Source: Phallus indusiatus
Taxonomy: Eukaryota > Basidiomycota > Agaricomycetes > Phallales > Phallaceae
Direction: 5' to 3'
DNA length: 64,000 bases
Assembly: GCA_027605045.1 (NCBI GenBank)
Contig: JAQFWX010000001.1
Coordinates: 558,001 to 622,000, forward strand
Positions 47,158 to 59,224 of this stretch are shown one piece after another. The notes under the pieces were generated by a model. The model made no database searches, had not been told where the DNA came from, and saw only the letters and a program-made list of their open reading frames with translations. The position numbers and the translations under genes were made by a program. Every line of letters begins with the position of its first letter. Position 1 is the stretch's first letter.

Positions 47158-47889
47158 ATTTGGCCGGTTGAACAGGAAGGAGTATACTACAGTGTGCCGG
47201 AATATAACCAAGCGAAAATAGATAGTCTTAAAATAGATAAAAAGATAAAAAATAGTCAGTAAGAATAATACTAGTAGTTAGCTAGTGAAAATGCACACTT
47301 TGTTCCCGGCCTTGCCTTAGCTTTATTAGTTCCTTCACAGGCGCGCGACATTGCCCATGAACATCCTTGGAGCTCAATTAGTGACTAAGAACAAATTTTA
47401 AGTGTTTCGCGTTCTCATAAACGCCATCCGTATTGTCAAATCAACGGAAAAATGGAAAGGGAGTAGTGCGCAGGTGCTCGTCTGGTGTCGCGAAACGGCT
47501 ATGTATTTTGAGACGTAGATATTTACACGAATAACGTCCCAATTGACTTCTAAATAATTTTCCATAAACGTACTCGTAAATACCTTTCTATTGAGCCAAC
47601 AACGATCCAAATCGATAGAGAAATTGTCCGGGAAACGAAAGTTGCGACGGGAATGGTTTATTAGATGGGACGGCTATGCTTCCCGGATGTGACGAAAATG
47701 GCTGAAAATCGCGACTGAAATGGTTAATCAGGTGGCGTTCAAGGGACGGAAAGGGCATAATCAAAGGACTTAAATAGTTCAGGGTTGAGACTGAAAGTCC
47801 TCAGGGTTGGGACGAGAATGGGTCGGGGATTGGAGACCGTTAAGGTTGTTTGCAGGGACACACGTGTTTGAACCGCGTGACCGTTATGG
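47158..47889. other. Non-coding, degenerate repeats
   Basis: No gene seen. From about 47640 on, loosely repeated words such as GCGACGGGAATGG, GTGACGAAAATGG and GGGACGAGAATGG suggest subterminal repeats of the KDZ element. Confidence 0.5.
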
Positions 47890-47952
47890 AAAGTGACGGG
47901 ACGCTTATGGTTTCTCACGGGACGCTTATGGAAGGTCGTGGGACACTATTAT
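47890..47952 (-). repeat. Putative right terminal inverted repeat of the KDZ element
   Basis: Complement of the left end. Two copies of GGGACGCTTATGG lie just inside TCGTGGGACACTATTAT. Inside that, from about 47640 to 47890, degenerate copies of a (G/A)CG(A/G)GAATGGT-like word recur every 15-40 bases, as in subterminal repeats of DNA transposons. Confidence 0.6.
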
Positions 47953-48484
47953 AAATTGCTATATATATATATATATGCATGGAAAGTACAGGAAAGTAGT
48001 TTATGCATCCGGAGTTGCAAGTGTTTTCTTCCTTGAAATTTTATCTCCGCTCATTAATCATGTACCTATAATTATGTATTCATTCAAAACGCATTAAACC
48101 TCAGATATAGATTTTACTGCCTCGCGATCTTTTGATGAGCCAAAGATCTTTCCGCCCTAAGGTAGTTCGGAAATCTCCGTTTGATTACGTTATGCACACA
48201 CGATTGCTAGTCATTTGAATGATGGTGGTCACGATGGCTAGTCTCCAATTTGTTATCCAGCCGCATGTATGTAAAGTCATCGAAAGTGACACAATCCACG
48301 ACGGCACTAACGGAAACAGGCTAAACTCTGAGGCCGAGGAATCAATATCATACTTAAAGCTTCTCATCTTCGTCAAGGAAGGAGCGGAGTTTGAGCATCA
48401 ACACGTGTTGTTTTCATGGTATAAGTCTATTGGGATTAACGGGCGATACATGAGCTTAATCTCAACTGCCCCAATCCACATAAC
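47953..48484. other. Non-coding between KDZ end and DUF6533 pseudogene
   Basis: Opens with a TA microsatellite ending TATATGCATGG. An 89-codon plus frame (48219-48488) has no recognised domain. Confidence 0.4.
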
Positions 48485-49439
48485 ATGAACAGTACAAGCA
48501 GCGACATAACCATTCAGGAGAATTATTATGAGTATGTTTCTAATTTTATGTCGATGTTTTTAATATCTAACTGGGCTGCGATAGATCTATTGCTAGTTGG
48601 ATGTCTGTCAGCAGCCCAAGTGAGTAGTTTGTATTTCCTGAGAAAGCTGAAGTTCATATAGAGCGCGGGCAGCAGCACTGCTTTCCTACGCTGCTTTGTT
48701 AAGATTCTCCCAGGAAGTAGAACATATATGGCGCAAATCCTTCAGTCTGCCAACATTGTTGTACCTCTTTGCGAGATATGCGGTCCTTATTTCCTCAGTA
48801 CTTATCATCCCACTAACATTCGTGGAAATGAGTTCACTCTGTTTATTGCCTGCCAGGCTGCGGTATTTAATGTAGTCCTTTTGCCAATTGTAGCCTAGAA
48901 GGTGGGACATTTTAATCATCGATGATTGGCAAAAGTCAGATGAGAAACAAAAGGGCTTGTAACATGCTTGCCAACGCAGTAAACTCTATACGTTTTTTGG
49001 CATATATCGGTGTCCAGGGTTTATGTTCAACTCTATTGTTACAATGTCATGCCCGATAAAATTCATAGGTTTGTTGGTTGCTCGAGGGTATTCAATGTGC
49101 AGAAGAGACAAATTCCTTGTTCCGGCTTTTATTTTAGCGTGACTTCATACCTTAAGTCTCGTATCAAGTCTATCGTCCATCTTAGTGGCGGACTTTACAT
49201 TAGATCTTCGCGAGTTTAACTCTGCTAAAATTGAAGCCAGCAACCTCACCTTACCAACGCTTCAATTTGCAAGTGTCCCTCGGCACGTGCATCAATCGTT
49301 TGTTGTTGAACTTGCCACGCCTGAAGATGTGAGTGAACTGGATCCACCTACGGACTCGGAGGGCAATGCTGACCATGGTCATCGTGATATTAGTGACACT
49401 CCTGGAATCAAAATGGATAATATCCGACCTATTCAGTGA
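48485..49439 (+). pseudogene. DUF6533 membrane protein pseudogene
   Basis: The start (MNSTSSDITIQENYYE), the signature block (LLRFSQEVEHIWRKSFSLPTL) and the tail (ADFTLDLREFNSAKIEASNL, VVELATPEDVSEL, IRPIQ-stop) match the intact gene at 19338-21094. After GLLVARGYSMC the sequence meets a TGA at about 49140 and then jumps to the last helix, so roughly 700 bp with several membrane helices are missing. It is a truncated paralogue in the same orientation as the intact copy. Confidence 0.8.
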
Positions 49440-49819
49440 AACTTCATTTCTTAAGTACCTGAACAATTGTTCGTTTCTCTAAATGACATATATATGTGTG
49501 TATGTAGTATACGGGGTACCGGTCATATAAAGAGTAGGACGATATTATGCAGTATCCCCTACATTACAAGACATGTGCACAATTCTAACAGAAAACACAG
49601 TCAAATAAATTATCTTCGTGGACTAGTAGGGTGTAAATAGTGCCGGTACTGGTAGGACAAGGACCGTGACGGCTAATAGATGGACAAGGTCCAAGTGCGA
49701 CAATCATGAAGTATTGAGCATGTCCTTGGACGAAAAGTAGACTAGATGATAAACAGTATAAATCTCACTAAAACCTTTTCCCATCTAAACCAAATATCAC
49801 TTACGCCTTCAACACCATT
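49440..49819. other. Intergenic
   Basis: AT-rich, promoter side of the homeobox-like gene. Nothing else seen. Confidence 0.4.
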
Positions 49820-50736
49820 ATGAGCAGTGGACTCAAAATCCGCATTCCTCTCAGACCACACACCTTGGGGGCCAGTGGCGCGTCATCTTCAACGTGCCAA
49901 GATCGCAGCAGTGGAGAAGATGTCAGAGATGAAAAACTTCCAAAGGGAAAGTACATCAGCCGTAATGGTAACAAAAGAAACCCGGCAGAAAAATGGGATC
50001 AACGGGAGGTTGTTTTCCTTGAAAAATGCTTCGAGACGACCCGAGATCCTAGTCGCTCGTTAAAGTCCGAATGGGCTTTGGTATTAACCGAAAAACGGCT
50101 TCAAATTCTAAAAGCCAGTCCTGATGATAAAGAAAACTTGGCTAAAACTTGGCTATCGCAGTACGTGTCTTTCTTTGGTCTAGAATGCTGATGCTGAAAA
50201 ATATTATTTAGCTATCAGCGGCGACTGCGTAATTGGTTCAAGAACAAGAAGGCAAAAATCAGAGCTGAAAAGAACCGAAGACAACGCGAAGAAGAAGAAG
50301 AGGTTCGTTTTCAGTTCGAACGCCTTGAAGTAACTCGCTCTCAGCCTATTCTAGGAATATCGCGACGACTCGCCTGAAAGCGAGGAGGGTCAGTCTGATT
50401 ACGGGAAGCCTGAAGACGTCCCCAACTCAGCGGATGATGGAGTTTCTCGAAGCGAAGGCATGCAGGACGGTGGAGACGATGCCGATTCGCAACATAGTGA
50501 CGTCCCTCAAGGCGACAACATGCTGGACGTTCAGGCCAATCCAGAAAAGCCAAGCACCGCTTTCCCTATCTCGTCATGTCGGGATGAACCTGCCAGTGTG
50601 AGTGAAACACGGCCCTTGAGCTCCATTTTTTCTTACTTCGATATGTCAGAACGACTTTCTTGAAAAGTATGAACCCGATGTCATTGAGGGTGCTATGCTG
50701 TTGATGCAGTTGAAATATGGCAAGAAAGTTGAGTAG
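49820..50736 (+). CDS. Homeobox-like DNA-binding protein
   Basis: Exons 49820-50160, 50212-50302, 50355-50597 and 50650-50736 keep frame and encode 253 aa. Around residues 50-135 a helical region (KWDQREVVFLEKCFE...) leads to RRLRNWFKNKKAKIRAE, which matches homeodomain helix 3 (consensus WFxNxRxK). A Glu/Arg-rich helix follows, then an acidic Ser/Asp-rich tail and a short C-terminal helix. The insert between helices is longer than in a standard homeodomain. It is probably a nuclear DNA-binding protein. I do not see the features that would mark it as an HD1 or HD2 mating-type protein. Confidence 0.55.
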
Positions 50737-51284
50737 GACGATTTCACGGGAAGGTTTTTTCTGCTATATACCAATATGTAAATATATCATCAATGAAATT
50801 ATATGTTTATTTCTCAATTGTCCCTACCTAACAGTTTGTCGTTTGTTTAATTCGCTTGTTTGGCCTTTGAAACAATCAACAACAAACTCCTTGTCGTTTG
50901 TATTGAAGAAAAGCTTTCGAAGCAAGATCAAATCGGATTTGTTCATTACTCATAAGACTTTGATGCTGCAGTTATTCCATTGCCGTTGGGGATTCGATTT
51001 GCACATGCAACCACGTTGAACGATGTAAAGGGAACTTGTGCGTTAACTCGTCAATGATCAGGTAAGCAGGGATCAGCGTCGCGATCGATGGATGTCTAGT
51101 AATTATATTCAGATAATACTGGGAGTCCAACAAATCGATCGACGAGGAACTGCATAAACATTAGGAAGGGATCGGCATCGTACCCGTATTTAATCTGAAC
51201 CCGTGAGCATCTCGAAAACGCTACCTGTTTGTCGCAAGAAAAAACATAAGAGGTTTGTATATCATTATAAACCAAAAAAGGCCG
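50737..51284. other. Convergent intergenic
   Basis: 3' ends of the homeobox-like gene and the P450 face each other. A 100-codon plus frame at 50717-51019 overlaps the gene end and has no motif. Confidence 0.4.
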
Positions 51285-53397
51285 TCAGGCATCCTTCTCC
51301 CTCTCACGAACCAAAAGCGTAACTATGTAATCGGGGAGAAGTTCGGGTCCTAACCACGAATCGCGCGGAAAATGAGCAGGATCCAATTGAGCGTCATAGT
51401 TCAGCAAAAAATGGACAACAGCGATCTTCAAAATTGTAGTCGCCAAGAATCGTCCCGGACTTAAGATAAAACAAAATGAAAAGCAGAACTAGAGATAAGA
51501 AAAAAAAGAAACTTACCAGATATGTTCCCCTATTCCAAATAGTAAGAAAGGCGAATTTGTTGATGTTAGGTAAAGATTTCGGCTGGTATCATCGTTCTTG
51601 TTGTTGTCACCATCTCCACTGTCCGCGTCGGTCTTGCAAAATCTGAATCCTTCAAACTTGTATGGCTCGGGAAATATAGTACTATCGTAATGACGTGCTC
51701 GCATGGGTATAGCCACCATTGTGTTTTTGGGTATACGAATCCCATTAGAAAAGACGTAATCCTTCATACACCATCGATTTGACGTGACTATATCAGTGTG
51801 AAATTCTCTGCTTCCACCACAGAAACTTCAGTTGCGACTTACTCGCTCGCGATGCTTTTACGCGTTGCGACTCCATCATAAAGCTTTCTAGCTTATGCAG
51901 CTTCGCTAGCGCGGCTTTCGTGAATCCATCTTGTAAGAATACGGATTCGGCTTCATCGCGCAATGGTTTGATATATTCAGATCGATCGGCTAGATCTTGG
52001 AGAATAGCTGATAATGCCTGTTAAGTAAAATTAGTATCTACCGTATCGTTGGATCGTAGAATGTAAGAAAATTTCACCATTGTGGATGTGTGGATGGAAG
52101 CAAAATTAACCATCAGGACACGATTTGCCAAGCTCTCCGCTGTACGTTCATCGCCTTCTGCCTCGTCCATTAGTAGTGAAAGTATATCGTGCTGTGTTCA
52201 AATATTACACAATAGGTCGACGGAGCGTTCTAAGAGTTTACTTACGGGTTTGTCTGGATAGTCACGACCATGTTCATCCAATTTCGCTTGTCTTTCTGCG
52301 ATTGTGTCACGAAAGGTTTCAGTTGCGGATGCTTTAGCGTGAGGGATATTGGTGAGAAGTCTTTTTGCAAAGCTAAATGACCCGTTAATAGCTATTAATA
52401 CATTCCAACGGCTGAGAGCTCACCCTTTCAGAGATTTTGGGAAGAGACCTAAAACAAAAACGCCCAGGGCAGCGTCCAAAGTAAAGCCCGTTACCAACTT
52501 TATGTAGCTTTGGTCTCGGTCTGTGTGGATTAATCAACGAGTAATAAGAAGACGTGTATATGAAAAGTCATACAAATGCTGGGATCAGAAACTATAACGC
52601 TATTGGAGCTGCGAGCGATAAGTTGGCTGCATGTTTGAAATAATGTGACAGAGGTCCAATCTGCAATTACAACAGTAATCTTGAGCCAAAAGCGCAAGAT
52701 AACAACAATGTTGTGCACTTGCCTTTTTTTGATGGCATCAAATCATCAAAGGCGGCCACGACTTCAGCTTTGAGAGGCTCGAACCACGTATCCAAATTTT
52801 TAACCAAACGATGACGCAACACTTTCTGATGATACGGATTTTCATAAATCTGTGCTCCAACTGTATAATCTCCCGAAACCATCTACCAATGCATAAACTC
52901 AAACCCCGAAAAAAAGTGAGGCAGTGTACGCTTACGCGTCTACCCGCAGCTCTAGCGGACATTTCGTTATCACCCCTCAGAGATTTCATTTCTTCTATTT
53001 GTTGATCTCCACAGACGAAAACGTGCCAGCCCGAAATAGTAGGAACGCGGAAGACACCGACATTTTTGCTGTACTGTATAAAATATTGGAAGTCACGTTC
53101 CCCTTCCCGATGCGAATGTATTTCAATTTAAAGAGTGGCACGTTACCTTGTCGTATCCTTGCTGGAGAATTTTTGGTCCTTGAAATAAATACCTAACAGC
53201 GTCGATATAAGTTAGAGGAAAGCGTTTGTAACCAACAGCTGGTATATCAGCCTGTAAAATTCCTCAGTATTAAAGATGCTATCTCGAGCGGAAAGACTCA
53301 CATATGGATCATTCTTTGTGAATACAAAATAACATATTGCACAAGCCAAGACAGTAGTAGCAACTGCTGGGATATTTGTCAATAAAAACGAGCTCAT
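51285..53397 (-). CDS. Cytochrome P450 monooxygenase
   Basis: ATG at 53397 opens an N-terminal membrane anchor (NIPAVATTVLACAICYFVF). The body is spread over about ten short exons. The region YENPYHQKVLRHRL is the helix C area. Further on, DYVFSNGIRIPKNTMVAIPM, then HYDSTIFPEPYKFEGFRF, is the typical PERF-to-heme segment. The heme site FGIGEHICPGR is complete once an intron between Cys and Pro codons is removed (around 51518-51475), and the stop is at 51287-51285. It is a haem enzyme of the endoplasmic reticulum that needs a P450 reductase. It resembles fungal P450s near the ent-kaurene-oxidase type group, but the substrate cannot be told. An acidic/Asn insert (DADSGDGDNNKND) before the heme loop is unusual. 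Confidence 0.88.
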
Positions 53398-53764
53398 GAT
53401 GGGTAGGAAAAGGGACTATGGTGGGAGCCATTGTCAGATTGGGAGCGTGCGTGCGGTCAGCCAATCATCAACACCAACTAAATTAGTCATGATACCACGT
53501 GACCTCAGGAGAACCAATCATGATTCATGACGCGAACACATTGATCGACGTCCCTGATATCCAAGTATGAGATTTTCTCAAAGTATGTCAGTGTCATTAG
53601 ATAGTTTTATGTGGAGCTTTATATACTGTCGTCGCTCTCTTGCGACATCATTAGAGTGCATAATATAAATATTGCGATGATGGATTCAAACAAAGTCTGT
53701 CAGCAAGAAAGAAAGCCAAATCCAGTCCAGCACCAACAAACATACACGACAACGGCAACCACAT
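53398..53764. other. Intergenic
   Basis: Promoter side of the P450 gene and 3' end of the PQ-loop gene. Nothing else recognised. Confidence 0.4.
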
Positions 53765-56209
53765 CTAGACTGGTATCTCAGCCGCCTGCAGCCTTGTCGT
53801 ATCACCTCGACTCTCGCTACCACCAATAATCACACCTGCACCTGCATTTGTCAACCCTGCGCCCACGCCAACTCCTCCATGCATCAATCCATCTTCCTCC
53901 TCCAATAAACCTCTCTCTTCATCGTTGACAACTGCAGAAGATCTCTTCCGTTTGATTTTACCACGCCAACGTCGACTAGAAGTAGTTGCACTCGACATGA
54001 CGCTGCTCAGCGTTCGTGTTCTCATGCGTTTCTTCCTATCTGGTTTGGCATTTGCGTATAAGAAACTTTGAATGACAATCGTCACGTCAAACATGAGAGT
54101 TCCTCCGGAGCCTAGAAGATACCTGTATACATACAAAACACGCCGTAGTGAGTAACGGGAAGAAGTTAGTGGGTAAGAGCTTACGGGACACTTTCTCGCA
54201 AGAATTCGCGGGATTGTTCGGATGGTAGGTTGACCTTTGGACTTGTAAGAATGGAAAGAACGTAAAATAGATTGCCGCAGAATGCGAAGGCGAAGAGATA
54301 CATCGACAGACCCTAAAACACCGTAAGAATGTGGTAACAAAGCGAGATGACGTGGCGCGATTACCTCGACGGATTTACGAGTGTACTGGACACATCAAGA
54401 CGTATCAGAAAGGGAGCCATGATAAGTTAATATCACGGCAAGAGACACTTACGTTCTTCCAAATTTGGGGTAACCGCGACGTGAGATAAAGCGTGGCACA
54501 CGTCCAGGCTGCAAGACGCCCAATTAACTTCTCGGTATCAGAGCTGTGGTCGTCGTCTAAGAACGACTGAGAATTATCGCGAGGGATGTGCGTCGTAATA
54601 TAGGTATTAGTTTGATATGTATGATGTAGTGGGTGAAGATAATAATGATAATGCTGACGGCGATGATTATGATGTTCTGGAGATACTGGTGTTAGCACGT
54701 CGCCTTGCCATGTAGAAGAAGGGGATATGAAGGTAGAAGAATAATGTTTATGATTGAACGTCGAGAATCCCAGCAAAACAAAAACGCCCAAAAAGACGAT
54801 GCTGGCACTCCGACGGGATGCCCCTTCAGTTAGTGCTGATGTAGATGTGCTTGAAGCGCGACGACTGCGACTGCGATTCTTATAGTAATGGGGAGAGTCT
54901 AAGTCTGTATTTCTTTCCCGAGACAATGATGATGATGGAAATGGTTGTTGGGTATGGTGTGTATCCTTGTAGTCGTAACCGGGGTCGTTGCCTTCACCGT
55001 CCTCTGGATCGATCATGCGCACTGATCTAGGAGTAGTAGGACGCCCACGATCATCAAAGTTCGTAGGTGAAGATGAAATCACTTCTTCCGCAATGTTTGT
55101 TGTGGTACTCGCGAAGCCTATACTTCTGCTGCGTTGGCGATATCTAGTAGTGGTACCAGGCGCTGCTTGATCTCTATCCCGACTGACACTTGGAGAATCT
55201 TGATCCTGAACCCATGAAACACGCTTGCCTGTATTCGGCCGATGTGCTCCGCCGCCTTCAGAATAGAAAGATGTGATCATGTGTGAGTCAGAATCTTCCT
55301 CCTCATCTTGGGGATCCTGGGTAAAATTTGCTTCGGGACCGCCCTCAATATTATCAGCGTTGGATCTTACTCCATCCCATCCATCTTTATATCGAGAAAG
55401 TACGCCATCGGTGGTGGTCCTGTGGTGTGTTACATCACGAGAGGACGACTGTATCCCCGTGCTTAGACTATCGCCTGCGCTCATGTTCATAGGTCCAACA
55501 GACTTGGCTCGGCGCCTAGTAGGACTAAGACTAGACATGGCAGCATTTCCCGAAATCAACGACGATGCACCAAGCCGACTTGAGGTACGAGGACGGGGTG
55601 CATGAGGTGGAGGAGCGATGATAATGGACGATGCTGAAGAAATAAGACCTTCGGCGCTTGCATCTATGTGCGCTCGTGGAGTGTCGTCATAGTAAAGATA
55701 TTGAACGACAAGACAGGAGTCGACTAAGACGAAGTATATTGCGAGATAGGTTTGGAAGGGAAGTTGGTTTGTGAGAATGCAGCCAATGAGATTGGTGCTA
55801 TCGCCTGCGTTTTGGAGTGAGAAAGGAGTACATAACATATGTAGCTTACGAACCGAGTAACCAGTTGGCAAGAAAGGGTAAAGCTAGGCCATCAACGGAT
55901 TTGCGCCTCAAATTAACGACAATCTGCCTTTCGGAGAAAGCATCAGTAAAATTTCGCTCATGGGTATGAGATCAGGCACAATAAAAGAAGGAATGACGAT
56001 GAGTATGCAGAGGCTTGGTTCTTATAATGTCAGCGGGAAAACCTAAAAGCCTCGCAAATTTTGCCCGAGTGAACCCGGTATTGCGCCATACCCTCTCACT
56101 GGTAGATTGATCAAAAGACGGCAAACACAACTCACGGAAATTGAGCACCGAGCCAGAATCCAATGGAGGCATATCCCAACAGCAGAGATGTCGTTTCTTG
56201 GGGTATCAT
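53765..56209 (-). CDS. PQ-loop membrane transporter (vacuolar cationic amino-acid exporter type)
   Basis: ATG 56209 starts MIPQETTSLLLGYASIGFWLGAQFP. The first PQ motif is completed across an intron (P/Q, then IVVNLRRKSVDGLALPFLANWLLG). STNLIGCILTNQLPFQTYLAIYFVLVD follows as helices 2-3. A large Ser/Arg/Asp-rich loop of about 330 residues then separates the halves. The second half has LTSRLPQIWKN, GLSMYLFAFAFCGNLFYVLSIL and SGGTLMFDVTIVIQSFLY. The C-terminal tail is basic, then Glu/Gly-rich. This is the seven-helix two-PQ-loop plan of yeast Ypq1 and human PQLC2, which move cationic amino acids across the vacuolar or lysosomal membrane. The long disordered loop is common in basidiomycete members. 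The stop is at 53767-53765. Confidence 0.85.
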
Positions 56210-58089
56210 TGCCTTAACCTCCGTGTCGACGTTTGCAGTGGACAGGAGGACAAGAGATAACGAAATCAATTAGACCTCCCGCTCACACGACACTTACGAG
56301 AAAACTGTATGTGACGTGTGTTACGCGTTACGCCTATCTCGGGCCGACCGGCCAATGATAGCTCAAGCCAAGCTCTCCAATGGAGTCTCCATATTTCAAA
56401 GATGGAAAATAAAATGTTGAATTGGCTGAACAATGAATTATGGTTCACTAATATAGTTATGCATGCACTCGTGCTGAACGAACTCATACCTTCTGCTTTA
56501 ACACGCTCCGAAAAAAGAGGCAACTCTTAAGGCGTATCAGAATCGCGGAATCTGGTTACCGCCTTTGTCGGAGAACAAGTTCTCAATGGGTGGTATATCG
56601 CCAGCGAAGACTCCACGAGGATATATTTAATTCGTGGCAAAGCGCGCATAATTGAAAACGGGGTTCAAATGGCTCCGCCTCTGTTTTTTTAGGAGAAAGC
56701 TGCCAAGTTCAGCCTAGGTCACAAAAGGAGCGGTGGGCCAATATCGCTTTGGTAGCTTCAATAAGAATAGGGGCTTTGATTAAAATCAGACGTGTGTGTG
56801 TATAACAGAAATTCAGCTGGCAGCTGAAACTTACGACATATCCTCATCATTCAGTGTATGTCAAGTTATATCGTTCTTGACTCGGGCTTATTCAGTTGTC
56901 ATAGAAGACAAATAATGCTCGTCTTGAATAGCCATTTTTGCTGAAATGGAAATGTGGTATCTCTGTATGATAACATAGTTAGGATGCGGTTCGTATAAAC
57001 GTAGACCGGATGTAAGAATGAAGATAGAACGTACTTCGTTATGACTGCACCTAGGCTGAGCATGTCCCAAACACTAGTCCACGATCTTGGCAACCACAAG
57101 TCAGTTTCGTGACGGTCTATCCGCTATCACCACGTTCACAAGTTTGGAAGTACGGTTCGTGTTACTGTATATAGAGCGAGGTTTTCTATTGGCCAAACGG
57201 TAGTGAATATCAAGATACGGCTCAAGGAGACATTTGCCTTGAATGTTCGTCCACTAGGGTGTTCTTTCGACATTTTAAGGTTGTTTTCTCTACGTGGCTG
57301 TTTGAGCTTGGAGCTTATACTTAGCCTACGTTGGAGGATGTCGCCATTTAGGCGCCCTGCTTACCCATGGACAACTTGCCATCCTTGTCCCAACGTTGTC
57401 CAACGACAAGTCCAATTGGTCGGTGGCCAGCAAGATTCATTTCAACTATTGCATCTATCATTTCGAAATCCAGAAGATATTGAAGTCTTCTCCGGTATTC
57501 TCTGCTAAGGAACAATACGGTGGAATACCACGATGTGAACGGAGAAGCCTTGGAGAAGCCTGTCCTTAAAATCATTCTTCTATTTATCTTTCTCAGGCTC
57601 TTTTCCCTTCGTGACACGTGTCAAGCTTCCAGCTATTTTTCTGTTCAATCCTTTTCTCCGTTATACAACTTCGTGTCCGAAATTTCAAAGACAAATCACA
57701 CATAACTCTCCCAACTGAACGAGTCGCGACTCGCGATGGACAGACCACTTGATTCAAAACTATCGATCCTGTTGGGTATCGCGTGAAACAATCAAATATG
57801 GCATAATGTATGGGATAGCGTTCCGACATCCCCGGCTCAGATGATTCTTTTTTGAAAAGTATGCGCCCAAATTCAATTGGCCGGAACGGTACCAAAAGCC
57901 CACGACTAATTGGACAAAAAACGTGGCTCATTGCTTTTATATCTATTACAATTGGCTGAAACCGGCGCATACGGTTCTCCGAATTGGCTGTCTGACATTA
58001 GGGTATGGTGTCGAACTCTACTAAACCGAACTTGAAGGCCAACTGTCAATGATGGCGTGCGCATCATGCATCATGCATCATGGCTTGCG
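56210..58089. other. Intergenic, no recognised gene
   Basis: Several short frames occur on both strands (for example plus 57203-57508 overlapping minus 57617-57348), but none shows a domain, and they shadow one another. It separates the PQ-loop gene from the peptide array. Confidence 0.4.
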
Positions 58090-58802
58090 CCACAAATAAA
58101 TGTCAACTCGGAATGGTTTATCCGAATGCCTGTACAAAAACTGTCTGGTGGGACCGATTACTCCCCAATTGAGGAAGAAATGACTCAGATATGTCCATCA
58201 TTTTGGCTGTTTGCCGAGCCTGGCTTACTTTATTCAGATGAATGCACAATGATAATGTAGTACCCGACATTTTCTTCACAAGGACTGCATAGACAGAAAA
58301 CAGATTGTTTCTTCTCAGTCATGAGATTCCCCTGATTGATGCCTGTTTACAGTAACTTCTTTTCTGCGCCCGACGTCTCTCATTCACTCACTATTGCTAT
58401 CGGCCTTTACAGTTTTCATCGCTCCCCTTTTCCTCGAGATATCCCGACGAAGAATCGATCTACAACTGCGATGATATCCATCAAAAATAATCACCTTTTT
58501 ATCATTTTTTCAACACTCCAACAACAGAACATCTTGAATTGACATGAGGACAAATAAACTATAATTCTAACGATCAATCACCAAGAAAATGATTCTCAAC
58601 TAATGTAATTGATCAGTACCAGTAAGCGGTGAGGAGCTTGGTAAACGTACGTACCGTACTTTGACACTCAACATTTGTAGTCCTCCCCATTGATTTGTGC
58701 ATCGGATGATAACAGCTGCATTTTCATGGTGCTCCAAGTGCACAATATAGGACTCAGCCCTGATCAAGGAACAGACATTTCAATTACGTCCGGTTTGGTT
58801 TA

Positions 58803-58822
58803 CTGATAGTCATGGAAGTCGA
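58803..58822 (+). promoter_or_regulatory. Conserved upstream element of the peptide array
   Basis: The phrase ACTGATAGTCATGGAAGTCG recurs about 250-300 bp before each ORF, close to 58803, 61056 (diverged), 62038 and 63257, and also in the promoter-only unit at about 59883. It is preceded by AATTATGTCCGGT-like sequence. Conservation outside the coding part suggests a shared control site, or simply recent duplication. Confidence 0.5.
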
Positions 58823-58962
58823 ATGGTTCTTCAACATTTGAAATAGTATAGGAAGTTGCAAAGCTCAATATGCGGTTAGTCTGGCTTCTGTGATTTAATC
58901 GAGGTTGTTAACGTAGTGTTCCTCAACAACAATATCTTCCCACTGATAGGGTTTGAAGGGGA

Positions 58963-58968
58963 TATAAA
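58963..58968 (+). promoter_or_regulatory. TATA box of peptide gene 1 (also in other units)
   Basis: TATAAA lies 79-103 bp before each start codon: 58963 (gene 1), 61228 (gene 2), 62238 (gene 3) and 63427 (gene 4). The promoter-only unit has it at 60064. Confidence 0.7.
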
Positions 58969-59065
58969 CATCGACGCACAATGCAGTTTTCTAACCAACG
59001 ATTTCTTCCGAGTAAAAATCACTGCTTCTGAACGCTCAACACATCACTCCTCTCCTAGACAAAAT

Positions 59066-59224
59066 ATGCATTTTTATAAAGTTGCTACTTTTCTAACGAC
59101 GCTCGCAATTGCGACTTTCTCTATGGCACTTCCTACTGTCCTGGAACCACTCCCCGCCGCTTGCGAGCCTGAAAACCAAATACATGAAAGAAGCCCCAAT
59201 ACAATTTCGTGCATAGCTTTCTAA
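59066..59224 (+). CDS. Small secreted peptide precursor 1
   Basis: 52 aa. The first 21 residues (MHFYKVATFLTTLAIATFSM plus Ala) form a signal peptide with likely cleavage after SMA. The mature part of about 31 residues starts LPTVLEPLPA, holds one Cys after PAA and ends SCIAF. The signal part is almost the same in all four genes, whereas the mature part differs. The last four residues resemble a CaaX box, but the signal peptide and the sister genes (CEGF, CPGF) argue against prenylation. GTAAG follows shortly after the stop in every copy, so a 3'UTR intron is possible. I do not recognise the family. Confidence 0.7.
   Translation: MHFYKVATFLTTLAIATFSMALPTVLEPLPAACEPENQIHERSPNTISCIAF

Larger units (their letters stand above)
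21206..47952 (-). mobile_element. KDZ-type DNA transposon holding the nested insertions
   Basis: Inverted repeats ATAATAGTGTCCCACGA (21206-21222) and its exact complement (47936-47952) flank the KDZ transposase gene. The match continues inward at lower identity for about 55 bp. Subtracting the nested 16.4 kb leaves about 10.4 kb for the original element. Contents are the giant minus-strand gene (45423-21566) and a small plus-strand gene (46456-47157). I could not define a clean target duplication; both ends abut a TATATATGCATG microsatellite in the same orientation, which may mask it. Assignment of the ends is inference; the transposase itself is clear. Confidence 0.6.

Noticed and set aside
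21206..47952. TET/JBP dioxygenase cargo sometimes linked to fungal KDZ elements
   Set aside because: I looked for an HxD motif in a double-stranded beta-helix context in the KDZ spacer genes and found none.
57203..57617. Overlapping opposite frames of 101 and 89 codons
   Set aside because: They shadow each other, have no motif, and lack matching splice signals.
59210..59224. CIAF ending of peptide 1 as a CaaX box of a basidiomycete mating pheromone
   Set aside because: The precursor has a clear signal peptide, the paralogues end CEGF and CPGF, which are not CaaX boxes, and no pheromone receptor gene is nearby.
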